Assembly (NCBI GenBank): GCA_900128565.1
Contig: LT635938.1
Coordinates: forward strand, 1-39,071
DNA: 39,071 nucleotides
From: Stramenopiles sp. TOSAG23-6
Taxonomy: Eukaryota; Sar
Direction of reading: 5' to 3'
The translations under genes were made by a program, and so were the position numbers. Of the stretch, positions 9,171 to 18,076 are shown piece by piece; the stretch's first letter is position 1; each line of letters begins with the position of its first letter. The notes under the pieces were generated by a model. It was given only the letters and a program-made list of their open reading frames with translations, did no database searches and was not told the DNA's origin.

Positions 9171-9893
9171 ATGAATAGCCTTATCAAACATAAACTGCAC
9201 AAAAATATGCAACAAATAGATGAGAGTTCAAATTTTGTTATGGAGGGGTTGAGTGAACTTCGTTTTCTCAAAGGAAAACTTCCAGTTCCAAGTCCATCAG
9301 AAAAACTTCCAAAAACAAAATTTCCAGTAAAACAGAATATGGATATTTCGTACCCAGACTTATGCCCTGATATAGCTTACCAAAATGCTTCCACGGATCG
9401 TTTCTTAGAACTTCCAAAGCCACGTACGCAAGTAATAAAACCATTCAGAAGTCAAGTTTATCTCACGAAGGAGGAGAAAATTTTAATAGTGCAACAAAGA
9501 GCTGGAAAAATCAAGAAAGACACGAAACTCATGGAAGATATACCATCACGACACATACAAAGAAATGTTAAGTTTGGTTCTACTCAAACTAATCAATACT
9601 TTCGCAATTCTCGTGATGTTACTTATCAAGTGGATGATTTTGATCTACATGATTCTAAATTTCATAGAACCATCGATGAGGGTATTACAAATGTCGTTAA
9701 TTCAAAAGTCGCTAGTTGGCGAGCGGCACAATACTCAGCTCTAGCAGCGTTGCATGCAGAGGTAGTTACAGGGAAAATGTTACTACGTTTAAATGGAATG
9801 AAAAGTCAGAATTTTATACGGCAAGTTACTAAAATGCGATTAGATAGAAACAAATGTCAGTTTTTGTGGAATAATTTGATAAATCATAAATGA
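9171..9893 (+). CDS. Unrecognised 240-aa basic protein (left copy)
   Basis: ATG 9171 is chosen because the longer frame has no ATG before it and runs into the UTP18 promoter region. The 240-residue product is hydrophilic, lysine-rich, and has no signal peptide or membrane segment. The middle carries KPFRSQVYLTKEEKILIVQ, and the second half (from about residue 160) is predicted helical, with AALHAEVVTGKMLLRLNGM and many basic residues. I do not recognise the family. Intronless, convergent with the receptor gene (80 bp between stops), and present identically in both arms. A cytoskeletal or ciliary scaffold would fit its composition, but that is only a guess. Confidence 0.7.
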   Translation: MNSLIKHKLHKNMQQIDESSNFVMEGLSELRFLKGKLPVPSPSEKLPKTKFPVKQNMDISYPDLCPDIAYQNASTDRFLELPKPRTQVIKPFRSQVYLTKEEKILIVQQRAGKIKKDTKLMEDIPSRHIQRNVKFGSTQTNQYFRNSRDVTYQVDDFDLHDSKFHRTIDEGITNVVNSKVASWRAAQYSALAALHAEVVTGKMLLRLNGMKSQNFIRQVTKMRLDRNKCQFLWNNLINHK

Positions 9894-9972
9894 AAAACTA
9901 TAGTTATTTTTATTACATTATACCAAATTGGTACAAAAGCAAAATTAAATTGCATTACATTGTTTGCAATAG

Positions 9973-11256
9973 TTAAGACCTTGTGTTTTTAATAGGAAGC
10001 TTGCTTAAATTTATGCTCCTACAAACTTCCGCATTTAAATTTGAGTTGCAGTTTGTCGATGATATTTTCTGTTGCGTGGGTTGCATACTACGCCAGCATG
10101 AAAATAGTACATCATTTTTATACCCGTACATATATAACATAAGAAATCCTTGAAGGAAGAATATAAAATTATACGCAAGTGACAAAGCTGGAAAACTATT
10201 AATTATCAAGCCACAGCCACTGCTAGAGAGACTATCTACATTTCCGTCTATTAATCCAGACATTTTAGAACAACTTTTCAAAGATGCATTTAGATCATTT
10301 ATATTCGAATGGTCTCTAAAACTTTGAATGATACAATCTTGCCACAAACTCGATTTATTAACAAGGCCCAATGCAGGTTTCATATTTCCATTGAGGTAAT
10401 TAGCCAAGAGGCAAGATCGCCAAGAGACACTCGCTTTCCTTTTGACATGAAAGACCTTTAAAAGATTTAGGAGCATTATTGGGACTACCATCGAAGAGAA
10501 ACTAAGCATAAATGTCAAAAATCCTGTCAGCCCCAAGCAACATGTTTTCACACCTCTAAGTTTTTGTATTTTTCTTAATTCTATAAAACAAATACAGAGC
10601 AAAACGTTGCCAACAAACCAAATGAATGTAATAGGTCCGAAAAATAACACCCATCTCACAGGCCCAGTACCCCTAAAAAATAAACAGAAACTATTTGGTT
10701 CAGTGTGCCCAAATGCTTTATAAGTAAGAAGGATAGATACTATTATCAGAGGGAAAAGAAAACAAAAAACTAACGAACGAAAGGGGTCTAACCTTACTTC
10801 ACTTTTTAGCTTTACGAAAAATTGTAACACGGTTCGAAACCATAAACAGCACATGACTAGAGTGAAAAAAGCTATAGATGTTGCCTGTATAATACAAGGT
10901 GCAGTTTTGGAGTTAAAGCCGTGCCTTTTCATTTGAACGTGTGATACGTTGTCAAAACAAAATGATCCATGCTCCCCTCCAGTAATGTCACGAAGAGTTA
11001 TAGAAAAAACCAGAAAGAAGCTTACAATCAAAGTCACAATCGGTGACCTCAATTTCCTCAATTTGGGATCGATTAAGTATGCTAATATATGTAATCCTAG
11101 AAGAAGGCAAATGATAGTCCCAACGGTTGTTTCTAGAACGAGCATCCTATTGGAATCTCTCTTGGAAATAAACGGAGCTTCGCAAGGAATTTCACAGTCT
11201 CCAAGTGGGCTACGTTCTAGTGGTACAGGACATGATTTTAAAGAATCAAAATACAT
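9973..11256 (-). CDS. Frizzled/Smoothened-like seven-transmembrane receptor (left copy)
   Basis: A 427-residue protein with seven clear hydrophobic segments (about residues 42-64, 74-96, 120-152, 160-185, 200-228, 240-272 and 352-380). The short N-terminus has CEIPCEAPF, matching the CxxPC linker found just before the first membrane helix in Frizzled, Smoothened and Dictyostelium fsl proteins. The third helix begins with a Cys (APCIIQATSIAFF) and is followed by LWFRTVLQF, as in the Frizzled class. There is no cysteine-rich ligand domain, and no clear signal peptide before the first Cys. The large loop between helices 6 and 7 is serine- and cysteine-rich. It shares a 398-bp divergent intergenic region with NBS1. 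Ligand and signalling partners cannot be inferred. Confidence 0.72.
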   Translation of the reverse strand: MYFDSLKSCPVPLERSPLGDCEIPCEAPFISKRDSNRMLVLETTVGTIICLLLGLHILAYLIDPKLRKLRSPIVTLIVSFFLVFSITLRDITGGEHGSFCFDNVSHVQMKRHGFNSKTAPCIIQATSIAFFTLVMCCLWFRTVLQFFVKLKSEVRLDPFRSLVFCFLFPLIIVSILLTYKAFGHTEPNSFCLFFRGTGPVRWVLFFGPITFIWFVGNVLLCICFIELRKIQKLRGVKTCCLGLTGFLTFMLSFSSMVVPIMLLNLLKVFHVKRKASVSWRSCLLANYLNGNMKPALGLVNKSSLWQDCIIQSFRDHSNINDLNASLKSCSKMSGLIDGNVDSLSSSGCGLIINSFPALSLAYNFIFFLQGFLMLYMYGYKNDVLFSCWRSMQPTQQKISSTNCNSNLNAEVCRSINLSKLPIKNTRS

Positions 11257-11654
11257 TTCACGTAATATATGACCAAGGAATTAATATATGGTATGCCTAA
11301 TGGAATGTACACAGAAACGTATGGCGTAACCTTCCCTTTTGCTTCTATGTTACTGTGTAATTGAATTCGTGGTGGTGGGTAGCAAAGCGGTAGCAAAAGT
11401 TGATGGATGACCGTTCTTTAAAACTTTCCCTAAAACTTTCTTCGTGTTGTGTTACTTGAAAGTTTGAAACCTAAAAATAAATTTGAAATTGAGCTTTCGA
11501 GTCAATATTATTAGTCAAACGGTCAAAAAATCCAGGACATAGAGAGATAAGAAGACTCTCAAGAAGAAAAAATGAACTAAGTCTTGGACATTACACATTT
11601 TGAGTTCATCACGAAAAGTCTTGTTAGTGTTGTTACTTGGCTAATTTGAAGCTT
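11257..11654. promoter_or_regulatory. Divergent intergenic region, receptor / NBS1
   Basis: This 398-bp stretch lies between two divergent start codons and must hold both promoters. It contains two copies of AAAACTTTC about 12 bp apart near 11420-11440 and a GGTGGTGGGTAGC stretch near 11372. No tRNA or other RNA gene is visible. Confidence 0.5.
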
Positions 11655-14522
11655 ATGTGGTATCTAGAGAGCACTGCGAATGCTACGACTGTGTCACAAT
11701 TTTGGTTGGTAGCAGGTAGGCACACGGTGGGCCGAAAGGGAGCAATTGCGTTGGTTAACGACAAGTCTGTTAGTCGTCATCACGCGACGGTTATAGTAGC
11801 TGTTTCATTTGACTGTAAAGACGAACAATCAATTCCAAGTATTCAAATAGAAGATAAATCCAAATTTGGTACAAGTGTAAATGGAGAACGTCTCCAAAAA
11901 GGAGAAACTTACAATCTTTGTGACGGAAGCCTCATCGAGTTTGGCGTTTCGAAGTCTGTGTTTGTATTACGTTGGAAGCCGCTTTTATTATGTGTTTCTC
12001 GTGCAGACAAAGCATCTAAAAAGAGAGTTAAAGTTTTAGCAATGAAAATCGGTGCTCATATCACAAGCGTTTGGTGCAGTCGTTGTACTCATCTGGTTCT
12101 CTGTGGTACATTTGCGATAACGTTCAAAGTAATTTGGGCTCTTCTTCAAAGCAAACCGATTATTACACCTAGATGGCTCAGCGATGTCGCGGGAGGTCAA
12201 CCTACATCGATGAGTAATGGCACAGTACATAAATTACGCACGACTTTACCTCAAATACAATCTTATCTTCCTGAAGGTCAGGAGTCGTATACTTGTCAAC
12301 TATTACCAAATTCTCAGAGAAATCAAATGTTTCAAGGTTTTACTTTTATTTTCACTCATCCTTCAGACTATTCAGATATTGTCGAAGCTGGTCAGGCGCA
12401 AACTATTCGGTTGTTTTTATCTACTGTTGAATGCACAGATGATGATTTTCAAAAGTGGTCTAAAAATGATACATGCTTTGTGTACATTTAAAAAATTGAA
12501 TGTTTTACATAAATTATTTTTCGTACGAAAATTTGTGCCTAACAAAAACAATTAAATTAAAATATTTTTTTCACAATACATGGTTGAACCTATCCAAGGT
12601 CTAGTTCATAGATCCTCACAAATTTCATCCATAACACAGGCTAGTCAAGTATTTGGTGTATCTCATTCTAAAGGGCATTTAAATACATTTTGTTCAGATT
12701 TTATTCAGACTGAGAATTTTAATAGAGCTTCAGAAGCAGGAATTGGTGTATTTTCAGAAGGCGATTTCCCAAAGTGTATACTACAAATGATTACCCCAAT
12801 TAAAAAAAACGTAGAAAAAACTGTACACCAAGAGATTATATATGAAAATCCTGTAGGAAAAATGAATAATGAAAAATCCAAAAATGTATCTGTCATGAAT
12901 GCTTGTCGTGTAAATGTAGATAATAAAATAATTCAACAAGTAGAAGATAAAATAATTCAACAAGTAGATAATAAAATAATTCAACAAGTAGAAGAAATCA
13001 ATAATTGCGAAGCGAGTACATCCGTAGACAAACCTAACACACATAATACTACAGTGAAAACTTCATCGAAGAAAGATATTTTGTCGTCTTCGACAAAACA
13101 AATAACAAGAAGTGCAAGGAAGAAACGATGTGGGAGGAATGGACGCCGAGTCGGTCATATTGGTAAGAGAAAACCTATTGAAGTATTTACAAATGATAAT
13201 AAAAGCGATGTAAACGATGTGCAAAATAGTGCAGAGGACAAAGAGAGTGATAAAATTGTGAAGGAGTGTGTTGAAAGTACCAAAGTTGATTGTGGCAATG
13301 ATGAAGTTGTACCATCACTAGTACAAGATAATGAAGTTATACCATCACTAGTACAAAATAATGAAGTTATACCATCACTAGTTCAAGATAATGAAGTTAT
13401 ACCACCACTAGTTCAAGATAATGTAGTTATACCACCACTAGTTCAAGATAATGAAGTTGTACCATCACTAATACAAGATAATGAAGTTATACCACAACTA
13501 GTAATTGATAGCAATAAAAATAAATCTGCATGTCGTTGGCAAACAAAAAAGCGTCATCGAAATGAAATAGGAAATAAAAGTGAAAATTCTTCAAATGAAA
13601 ATGATTCTGATAATGACGGTTTCATTTCAAAAAAGAGGAAAACTCAATCATCATCATCACAAAAAAAAGGAGGCGACATTCTTGTCGGCGACTTGGAAGA
13701 AATAGATACTCTAAACCCGAGTAATGTTGATAATAGTAGTAATGCGTTTATACCTCCAAATGAGCGAAGACATGTATGTTTTATTTTTTTTTCAATTTCG
13801 AATTTTTTTTCATACGAAATTTTGTACCTAACGATTTGTTTTTGAAATATTTTTCCAAAATACATTTGAACGAAAATGGTCCATGTTGGATCTCGGCAAT
13901 ACACAAAGAAAATACATCGAATAGTTTGAACAGTTTTGATGATGAAAAGAATGTAAAATATGCAAAAGTAATTCCACGACAAATTCATACAAATAATCAA
14001 ATACAATCTAATGATGAAAATGAGGGAAGTGCGATTAAATTTTCTCAGGATCATCGGAAAAATAGTGAGGACTCTGGTACTAATTTTAAAAAATTTCGGA
14101 AAAATTTTTACACAGTTTCTAAACAACATCACAGAGTTGCATTTTGTAGTCCAAGAGAATATGTTATACCTGGAAATGGTTCGGAAGCGTTGCAACGTCG
14201 TCGCAACCAATATGCACACGAGGAGATGCTTGAGCGTGAAGCTGAGGAGCTTTGGGTTTTTGATCAGAGGCAAGTGAAGAAAGCTCCATTATCAAAAGCA
14301 CAACAAGAAAAAGCAGAAAATGCAAAGTCTAAAGCAAAATCTAAAGCAAACGAAGCGAAACAAAACGCAAATGCAATTGATTGGCAACAATTGCGCCGTG
14401 ATGGTTTAGTTCAAAAACAAAAAGTTTCTGTTCTAAAAGCCTTCTTACGCAGCAGAAAGTTAAAAGTTGGAGGTCGGAAGGGTGAATTAGTCGAGAGAGT
14501 TTTAATTGAACTTGGGGGATAA
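11655..14522 (+). CDS. NBS1: NBS1/nibrin homologue with C-terminal SAP domain (left copy)
   Basis: Three exons (11655-12481, 12582-13773, 13866-14522) join in frame across two introner-like introns into 891 residues. The start MWYL resembles the nibrin N-terminus. An FHA domain follows (VAGRHTVGRK, DKSVSRHHA, FGTSVNGE), then two BRCT-like domains (about residues 110-190 and 210-290; CFVVEP is created by the first splice). The middle is low complexity, with two in-frame tandem repeats. The C-terminal part has NFKKFRK at about 746-752, the MRE11-binding motif of nibrin, then EREAEELWVFD at about 794-804, resembling the acidic-aromatic ATM-binding tail. A SAP DNA-binding motif (about 860-889, VSVLKAFLRSRKLKVGGRKG) ends the protein. 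NBS1 is the nuclear regulatory subunit of the MRE11-RAD50-NBS1 break-repair complex. The terminal SAP is unusual for nibrin. Confidence 0.88.
12482..12581 (+). mobile_element. Introner-like intron N1 in NBS1 (left copy)
   Basis: A 100-nt phase-2 intron starting GTACATTTAAA, with TTCGTACGAA, the core variant AATTTGTGCCTAACA, and the end TTTTTTCACAATACAT. Splicing at the terminal AT gives CFVVEPIQG and keeps frame; the nearest downstream AGs lead to stops. Flanks are TG on both sides. Confidence 0.85.
12919..12990 (+). repeat. Three 24-bp tandem repeats in NBS1
   Basis: Three in-frame units encode DNKIIQQV, EDKIIQQV and DNKIIQQV in the low-complexity middle of NBS1. Confidence 0.9.
13300..13509 (+). 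repeat. Seven 30-bp tandem repeats in NBS1
   Basis: Seven units encode variants of the decapeptide NEVIPSLVQD. The 30-bp period keeps the frame, so unit number could vary without breaking the gene. Confidence 0.93.
13774..13865 (+). mobile_element. Introner-like intron N2 in NBS1 (left copy)
   Basis: A 92-nt phase-0 intron: GTATGTTTTATT, CATACGAAATTTTGTACC, CTAACGA, and CCAAAATACAT at the end. It joins ERRH to LNENGPCW in frame. No AG occurs in the first dozens of exon bases. Flanks are TG on the 5' side and TT on the 3' side. Confidence 0.87.
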
Positions 14523-14600
14523 GCTATTTCAAAATTTTCGCACATTTTTTTTTGTTTAGTTTATTTAGTTGCTACTATAAACTTTAATTTGACTAAGTCT

Positions 14601-16688
14601 TCATTGTTGAACTGCTTTAATATACACATCAGAGCACATCTCATTAGTAAAGGAAATCACTTTAAATGCTGGTTGAACTTCTGCTATCTTTAATAACCAT
14701 TCTTTACAAGCCCCACATGGATTTAAAGGGTTTGATGCAACTCTAATCGGATAGCCGTTATCTGCTATAGTGTCAGGAGCTTCTATTCCTTGTTCAAATA
14801 AAAATTTATTATAAGAATCACCACGTCGCCTAGATCTTCTACTCGTGGAAGAAGCATCATTTAAACAAGAATTGTGGTTACTATTTACTCCTATTTTTTT
14901 TTGGTGTATACAAGGGCTTTGACTACGACATGTAAAATTTAATGTTCTTTCGATTTTATTATCATCCTCATTTATTGCGTTTTTCCTTGAACTTGATATA
15001 TGATTTTGAGGTTTTGCCCTGTTTCGCTTCTTCTTGATTGGACTAGAAACTACAGGAATTTTTGGTAGTGATAACACTGCTATCATTTTTAAGTCTCTAC
15101 GCCTAAGGGTTAAATCAGAAGCAAGAGCAGTACCTATACAATTTCGTTCAGCACATAAACTACCAGTAGGCATTGATACCTCTAAATTAATTCCACAGTG
15201 AAATATTGGCTCTTTTTGGTTTTCTTTTTTTATCATCAAAACAGCTAACACGGGACTTCTCGTTTTTCGTAACCAGAAAGAAGATAACTCTGTTTCATAT
15301 TTTGTGTCTTTTGTATTTATTTTATTGACTTCTGATTTTGAAATATTTGATTCATTATCATTTGCCGAATTGTCATCATATACACGAGCACACATCATCT
15401 CTGGACCAAATTCAGTATCTGTAAAATTAGATTCCTCAACTTTTTCTTTTTTATTGTCTTTACCTTGGTGATCAAAACTTTTAAGAAATGACCTTTTGAA
15501 CTTTATGACTTCTTTTACAAGTCTTTGTACATCTCTTGATGTGTCACAGACACGTTGTGCAGGCTGCATTTCTAATTGCTCAAATGTCTCCCAACACAAC
15601 AAAGAGGGGCGTAGACGTTGAGACTGCCAGAAGGATTTTGGTTGCCAAAAATGAATATAATCTGGGCGAAAACGTCGTAAACCGGCAATGAGTGCGGAAG
15701 TGCGAGCAGGAGTTCCGTCAGTGACAGTAAGACAAAGATTAAAAAAATCTTTCCAGTCATCTAGAATTTCTGATGCGAGATACTCGCAATGTGCTTCAAT
15801 GTGTGGCTTCAAAACTGTACTAATAAATGCGCTATTTTGTCTGTATCTGAAGACTCCAGAACCACTGTTTAATGTAAATACTTCAATTTCAGGAAAAAAT
15901 GTCTGTACAAATACTTGTAGAATCATGGCAGAGCCTTCCGTTGAGTTTCCTTTTTCTTGATGATCAGGATTCCGTGGAGCACCAGATCCAGAAATTAAGT
16001 ACAGAATTTGTTTACTATTTGTAGGGTGAGCCATGGCTTTTCTCCACTTCGGAATAACCAGAGCAAGGAGTGGGAAAAATATATATATAAAATTAGGTGG
16101 AACATTTGCATCTATCAAACGCCCATCATTACGTACATGAAATTCGGACCAACCACCCAACTGTAAAGGTTTTTGTCCAAGTTTTGATCGAGACTCTTGC
16201 AAATTAAACCCAGCGATGACTCGTTGAGGTATTTCATTTTTGCTATTTAAACTATCTTCTGTGTTGTGCCAACCTTTTGTTTCTATTTCTCCAGGTTGTT
16301 TTTGTAATTGTGTGCGGGAGTTAGTGTCAGCTCCAAATGATAATGGGAATAATACTGGTTCCAAGCATCCTGCTACTTCTGCTTCTTTTGTAAAATAAAG
16401 TAGAGCTTCCATATGAGACATGAGACAGCTGAACTTTGATTTCATAAATATTTGCTGAGCAAAATCTGGATTTGTCTTACCGTCACCACGCTGTTCAATA
16501 TGGCGAGCATATTGAAAATTCTGACTCTTTGGACGAAAAGTATTCTGATGGGCACATAGTACAACATCACTATGAGATACATTATGAACTAAAATCTCTA
16601 AAGGTTTTGGACACGTCGAACTTGAGTTACTTTGTATATTTTTATTGTTCAATTCGTAGGCCTCGTCATTTCTCAACGAAATATCCAT
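14601..16688 (-). CDS. Long cytidine-deaminase-like protein (complete copy)
   Basis: ATG at 16688 gives 695 residues; a longer frame begins only at a TTG. The C-terminal third carries both zinc motifs of the cytidine deaminase family: CAERN at 512-516 (zinc Cys plus catalytic Glu) and PCGAC at 657-661 (two zinc Cys), followed by VISFTNE. The two motifs are about 146 residues apart, against roughly 25 in classical cytidine deaminases, because a basic, low-complexity insertion lies between them. The N-terminal 430 residues form another globular region (PPNFIYIFFPLLALVIPKWR, ISGSGAPRNP, TDGTPARTSALIAG, RPDYIHFWQPKSFW) that I cannot name. Substrate is unknown; free cytidine/deoxycytidine or an RNA base are both possible. 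It is convergent with NBS1 (78 bp). The inner arm boundary cuts through it after residue 194, so only residues 195-695 are duplicated in the right arm. Confidence 0.78.
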   Translation of the reverse strand: MDISLRNDEAYELNNKNIQSNSSSTCPKPLEILVHNVSHSDVVLCAHQNTFRPKSQNFQYARHIEQRGDGKTNPDFAQQIFMKSKFSCLMSHMEALLYFTKEAEVAGCLEPVLFPLSFGADTNSRTQLQKQPGEIETKGWHNTEDSLNSKNEIPQRVIAGFNLQESRSKLGQKPLQLGGWSEFHVRNDGRLIDANVPPNFIYIFFPLLALVIPKWRKAMAHPTNSKQILYLISGSGAPRNPDHQEKGNSTEGSAMILQVFVQTFFPEIEVFTLNSGSGVFRYRQNSAFISTVLKPHIEAHCEYLASEILDDWKDFFNLCLTVTDGTPARTSALIAGLRRFRPDYIHFWQPKSFWQSQRLRPSLLCWETFEQLEMQPAQRVCDTSRDVQRLVKEVIKFKRSFLKSFDHQGKDNKKEKVEESNFTDTEFGPEMMCARVYDDNSANDNESNISKSEVNKINTKDTKYETELSSFWLRKTRSPVLAVLMIKKENQKEPIFHCGINLEVSMPTGSLCAERNCIGTALASDLTLRRRDLKMIAVLSLPKIPVVSSPIKKKRNRAKPQNHISSSRKNAINEDDNKIERTLNFTCRSQSPCIHQKKIGVNSNHNSCLNDASSTSRRSRRRGDSYNKFLFEQGIEAPDTIADNGYPIRVASNPLNPCGACKEWLLKIAEVQPAFKVISFTNEMCSDVYIKAVQQ

Positions 16689-16991
16689 GAGTGAATACAA
16701 AATGCACTAGTATGTGTTTGGAAAAAAATTGAGGCTTGAATAAATACAACCCTACGTAAATTCACAAGTTGATGCAACACAAACGCAAAACTAGAACAAA
16801 TAAACAGAAGGTTTTTCAGATCTGATATCTTTACTAGATCGATCTCGATCTTGTCTTTGGTGATATCTTGTGGAGAGAGACTTTGTTTGAAATTTAAATT
16901 GAAAACGAACGAACGTCAACCGCTTCGTTCGCCGATAATTTCAAATGATTCGCGTTGGATATTATCAGATATCAGGAGATTTCGTGTTTTA
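16689..16991. other. Intergenic region upstream of deaminase
   Basis: Both neighbours are on the minus strand, so these 303 bp hold the deaminase promoter and the kinase 3' UTR. The region contains clustered GATATC/GATC/AGATCT sites (about 16816-16856 and 16970) and an ACGAACGAACG stretch. No gene seen. Confidence 0.5.
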
Positions 16992-18076
16992 TCACAATTT
17001 TATTTTTTCATGAATTTTATAAATATTCTTCTCTATTTTGTTCATAGCTATTTCTGTAGCATTATACACTTCTTCTTGACTAAGCGATGCATCAATAGGA
17101 TACACTTTAGAATCGTCAATTTCTCTGAAAAGTTCGACTATTGGAAAAGTTTCTTTATAAAATGTGTTGAACCCTATGAAGTGAAAAAATATTTCAAACA
17201 TTTGAAATTCGTTAGGTACGAAATTTTGTATGAAAAAAAAAAAATGAAGTGGATAAACATACTTTTTCTAATTGATAAAATATTATCATCTTCTCTACCA
17301 CTGACTTTCCCTCTTTCTAATAGTCGCCTCTCTAATATCTTTTGATCGCATGTATAGTACAACATACCACTATATTTGATTGTAGGGTTAGGTGCAGTTT
17401 TTCCGACAGAATTTATAAAATTTTCATTTCTCAAAAGCTTCAGTTGATCAATCCAACCAACGAAATTATCCAAATTTCTTGGGAATCCATCCACCAGAAA
17501 GTTTTGTTTATCACTTTGTGCAATTTTTCGTTGAATCAATCGAACAGTCAATTCTGCAGGAACAATTGAGCCATCTTTAATACACTTGGAAATTAAAATG
17601 CCGTCTTGACTCTTGGGATTACATTGTTCTTCTCGTAAACAATCTCCGGCTGAAATGTGAGTAAACTTGGAATATTTTTTTTCTATCAATTTCGATTGAG
17701 TACCTTTTCCAGAACCAGGACCACCAAGTATGAAGACTACCGACTTAATGGGGTGTAAAGACTCTGTTTTAGTTAAGCTCTCCACATCAAAAAACCCTGA
17801 CATACTCAAGTTTTCTTTCATATGAGGTGAAAGCCAGGTAGTAAATTTTTGTGTTGAGCACTCTACATCAAAGAAACCTGACATACTCAAAGTTTCTTGA
17901 ATATGTGGTGAAAGCCAGGTAGTAAAACTTCGTACTTTAGCTGGATCGACATGAGCTTGGAATCTACAGAAACTTCCCGATAAAGATAAAACAGAAGAAC
18001 GTTGTGCGAGATAACTCGAATGAGGTTTCGGCCAGCGACTTAAGAAACGATTGAAGAAACGATTAAACGGCTGCAT
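16992..18076 (-). CDS. UMP-CMP kinase-like nucleoside monophosphate kinase
   Basis: Two exons (17263-18076, 16992-17173) join to 331 residues. The P-loop GGPGSGKGTQ is at 118-127. It is followed by THISAGDCLREE, NPKSQDGILI, IVPAELT, FLVDGFPRNLDNFVGW and ERGKVSGREDDN. The short LID and NP.SQ.G pattern match UMP-CMP kinase rather than long-LID adenylate kinase; the enzyme would phosphorylate UMP/CMP with ATP. The first 110 residues are an extra N-terminal extension. It starts with an Arg/Phe/Ser-rich stretch that looks like a mitochondrial presequence and then contains a 27-residue unit repeated twice (51-104). The intron belongs to the introner family but uses a GT-AG boundary, giving RKRFNTFYKET, which aligns without gaps to the family. 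Divergent from the transporter gene (368 bp). Confidence 0.88.
17174..17262 (-). mobile_element. Introner-like intron in UMP-CMP kinase, GT-AG
   Basis: An 89-nt phase-1 intron. It starts GTATGTTTATCC, carries CATACAAAATTTCGTACC and CTAACGAA, and ends TTTTTTCACTTCATAG. It shares the family core, but here frame and family alignment require removal of a final AG beyond the usual CAT. It is the only copy outside the duplicated arms. Confidence 0.85.
17765..17926 (-). repeat. Two 81-bp in-frame tandem repeats in kinase presequence region
   Basis: The unit encodes FTTWLSPHIQETLSMSGFFD plus seven residues, and is repeated with a few changes immediately before the catalytic domain. Its function is unknown; the conserved TTWLSPH and SMSGFFDVE pieces suggest recent duplication or selection on a short motif. 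Confidence 0.9.

Larger units (their letters stand above)
1..16106 (+). repeat. Left arm of giant inverted repeat
   Basis: This arm is the reverse complement of the right arm. Every paired gene has an identical translation, and start plus mirrored end sums to 39037 for everything between about 1604 and 16106, and to 39072 for everything outside it. The change of 35 comes from a single length difference inside one intron. I saw no substitutions where I compared bases, but I did not align every position. The arm holds eight genes, two of them truncated. Confidence 0.95.

Noticed and set aside
9925-9945. Near-palindrome TACCAAATTGGTA as a transposon end or origin
   Set aside because: Short, single, and in an 80-bp convergent gap; at most a 3'-end hairpin.
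11637-11654. Earlier TTG start for NBS1, and similar TTG starts for the 240-aa protein and the deaminase
   Set aside because: Nuclear genes rarely start at TTG; the first ATG in each case gives a normal N-terminus, and MWYL matches nibrin.
13644-14273. Antisense frame of 209 codons over the NBS1 3' exons
   Set aside because: It crosses an intron on the other strand and is a shadow of AT-rich coding sequence.
16810-16860. Cluster of GATC/GATATC sites as an origin or operator
   Set aside because: No spacing or symmetry beyond what short AT-rich palindromes give by chance.
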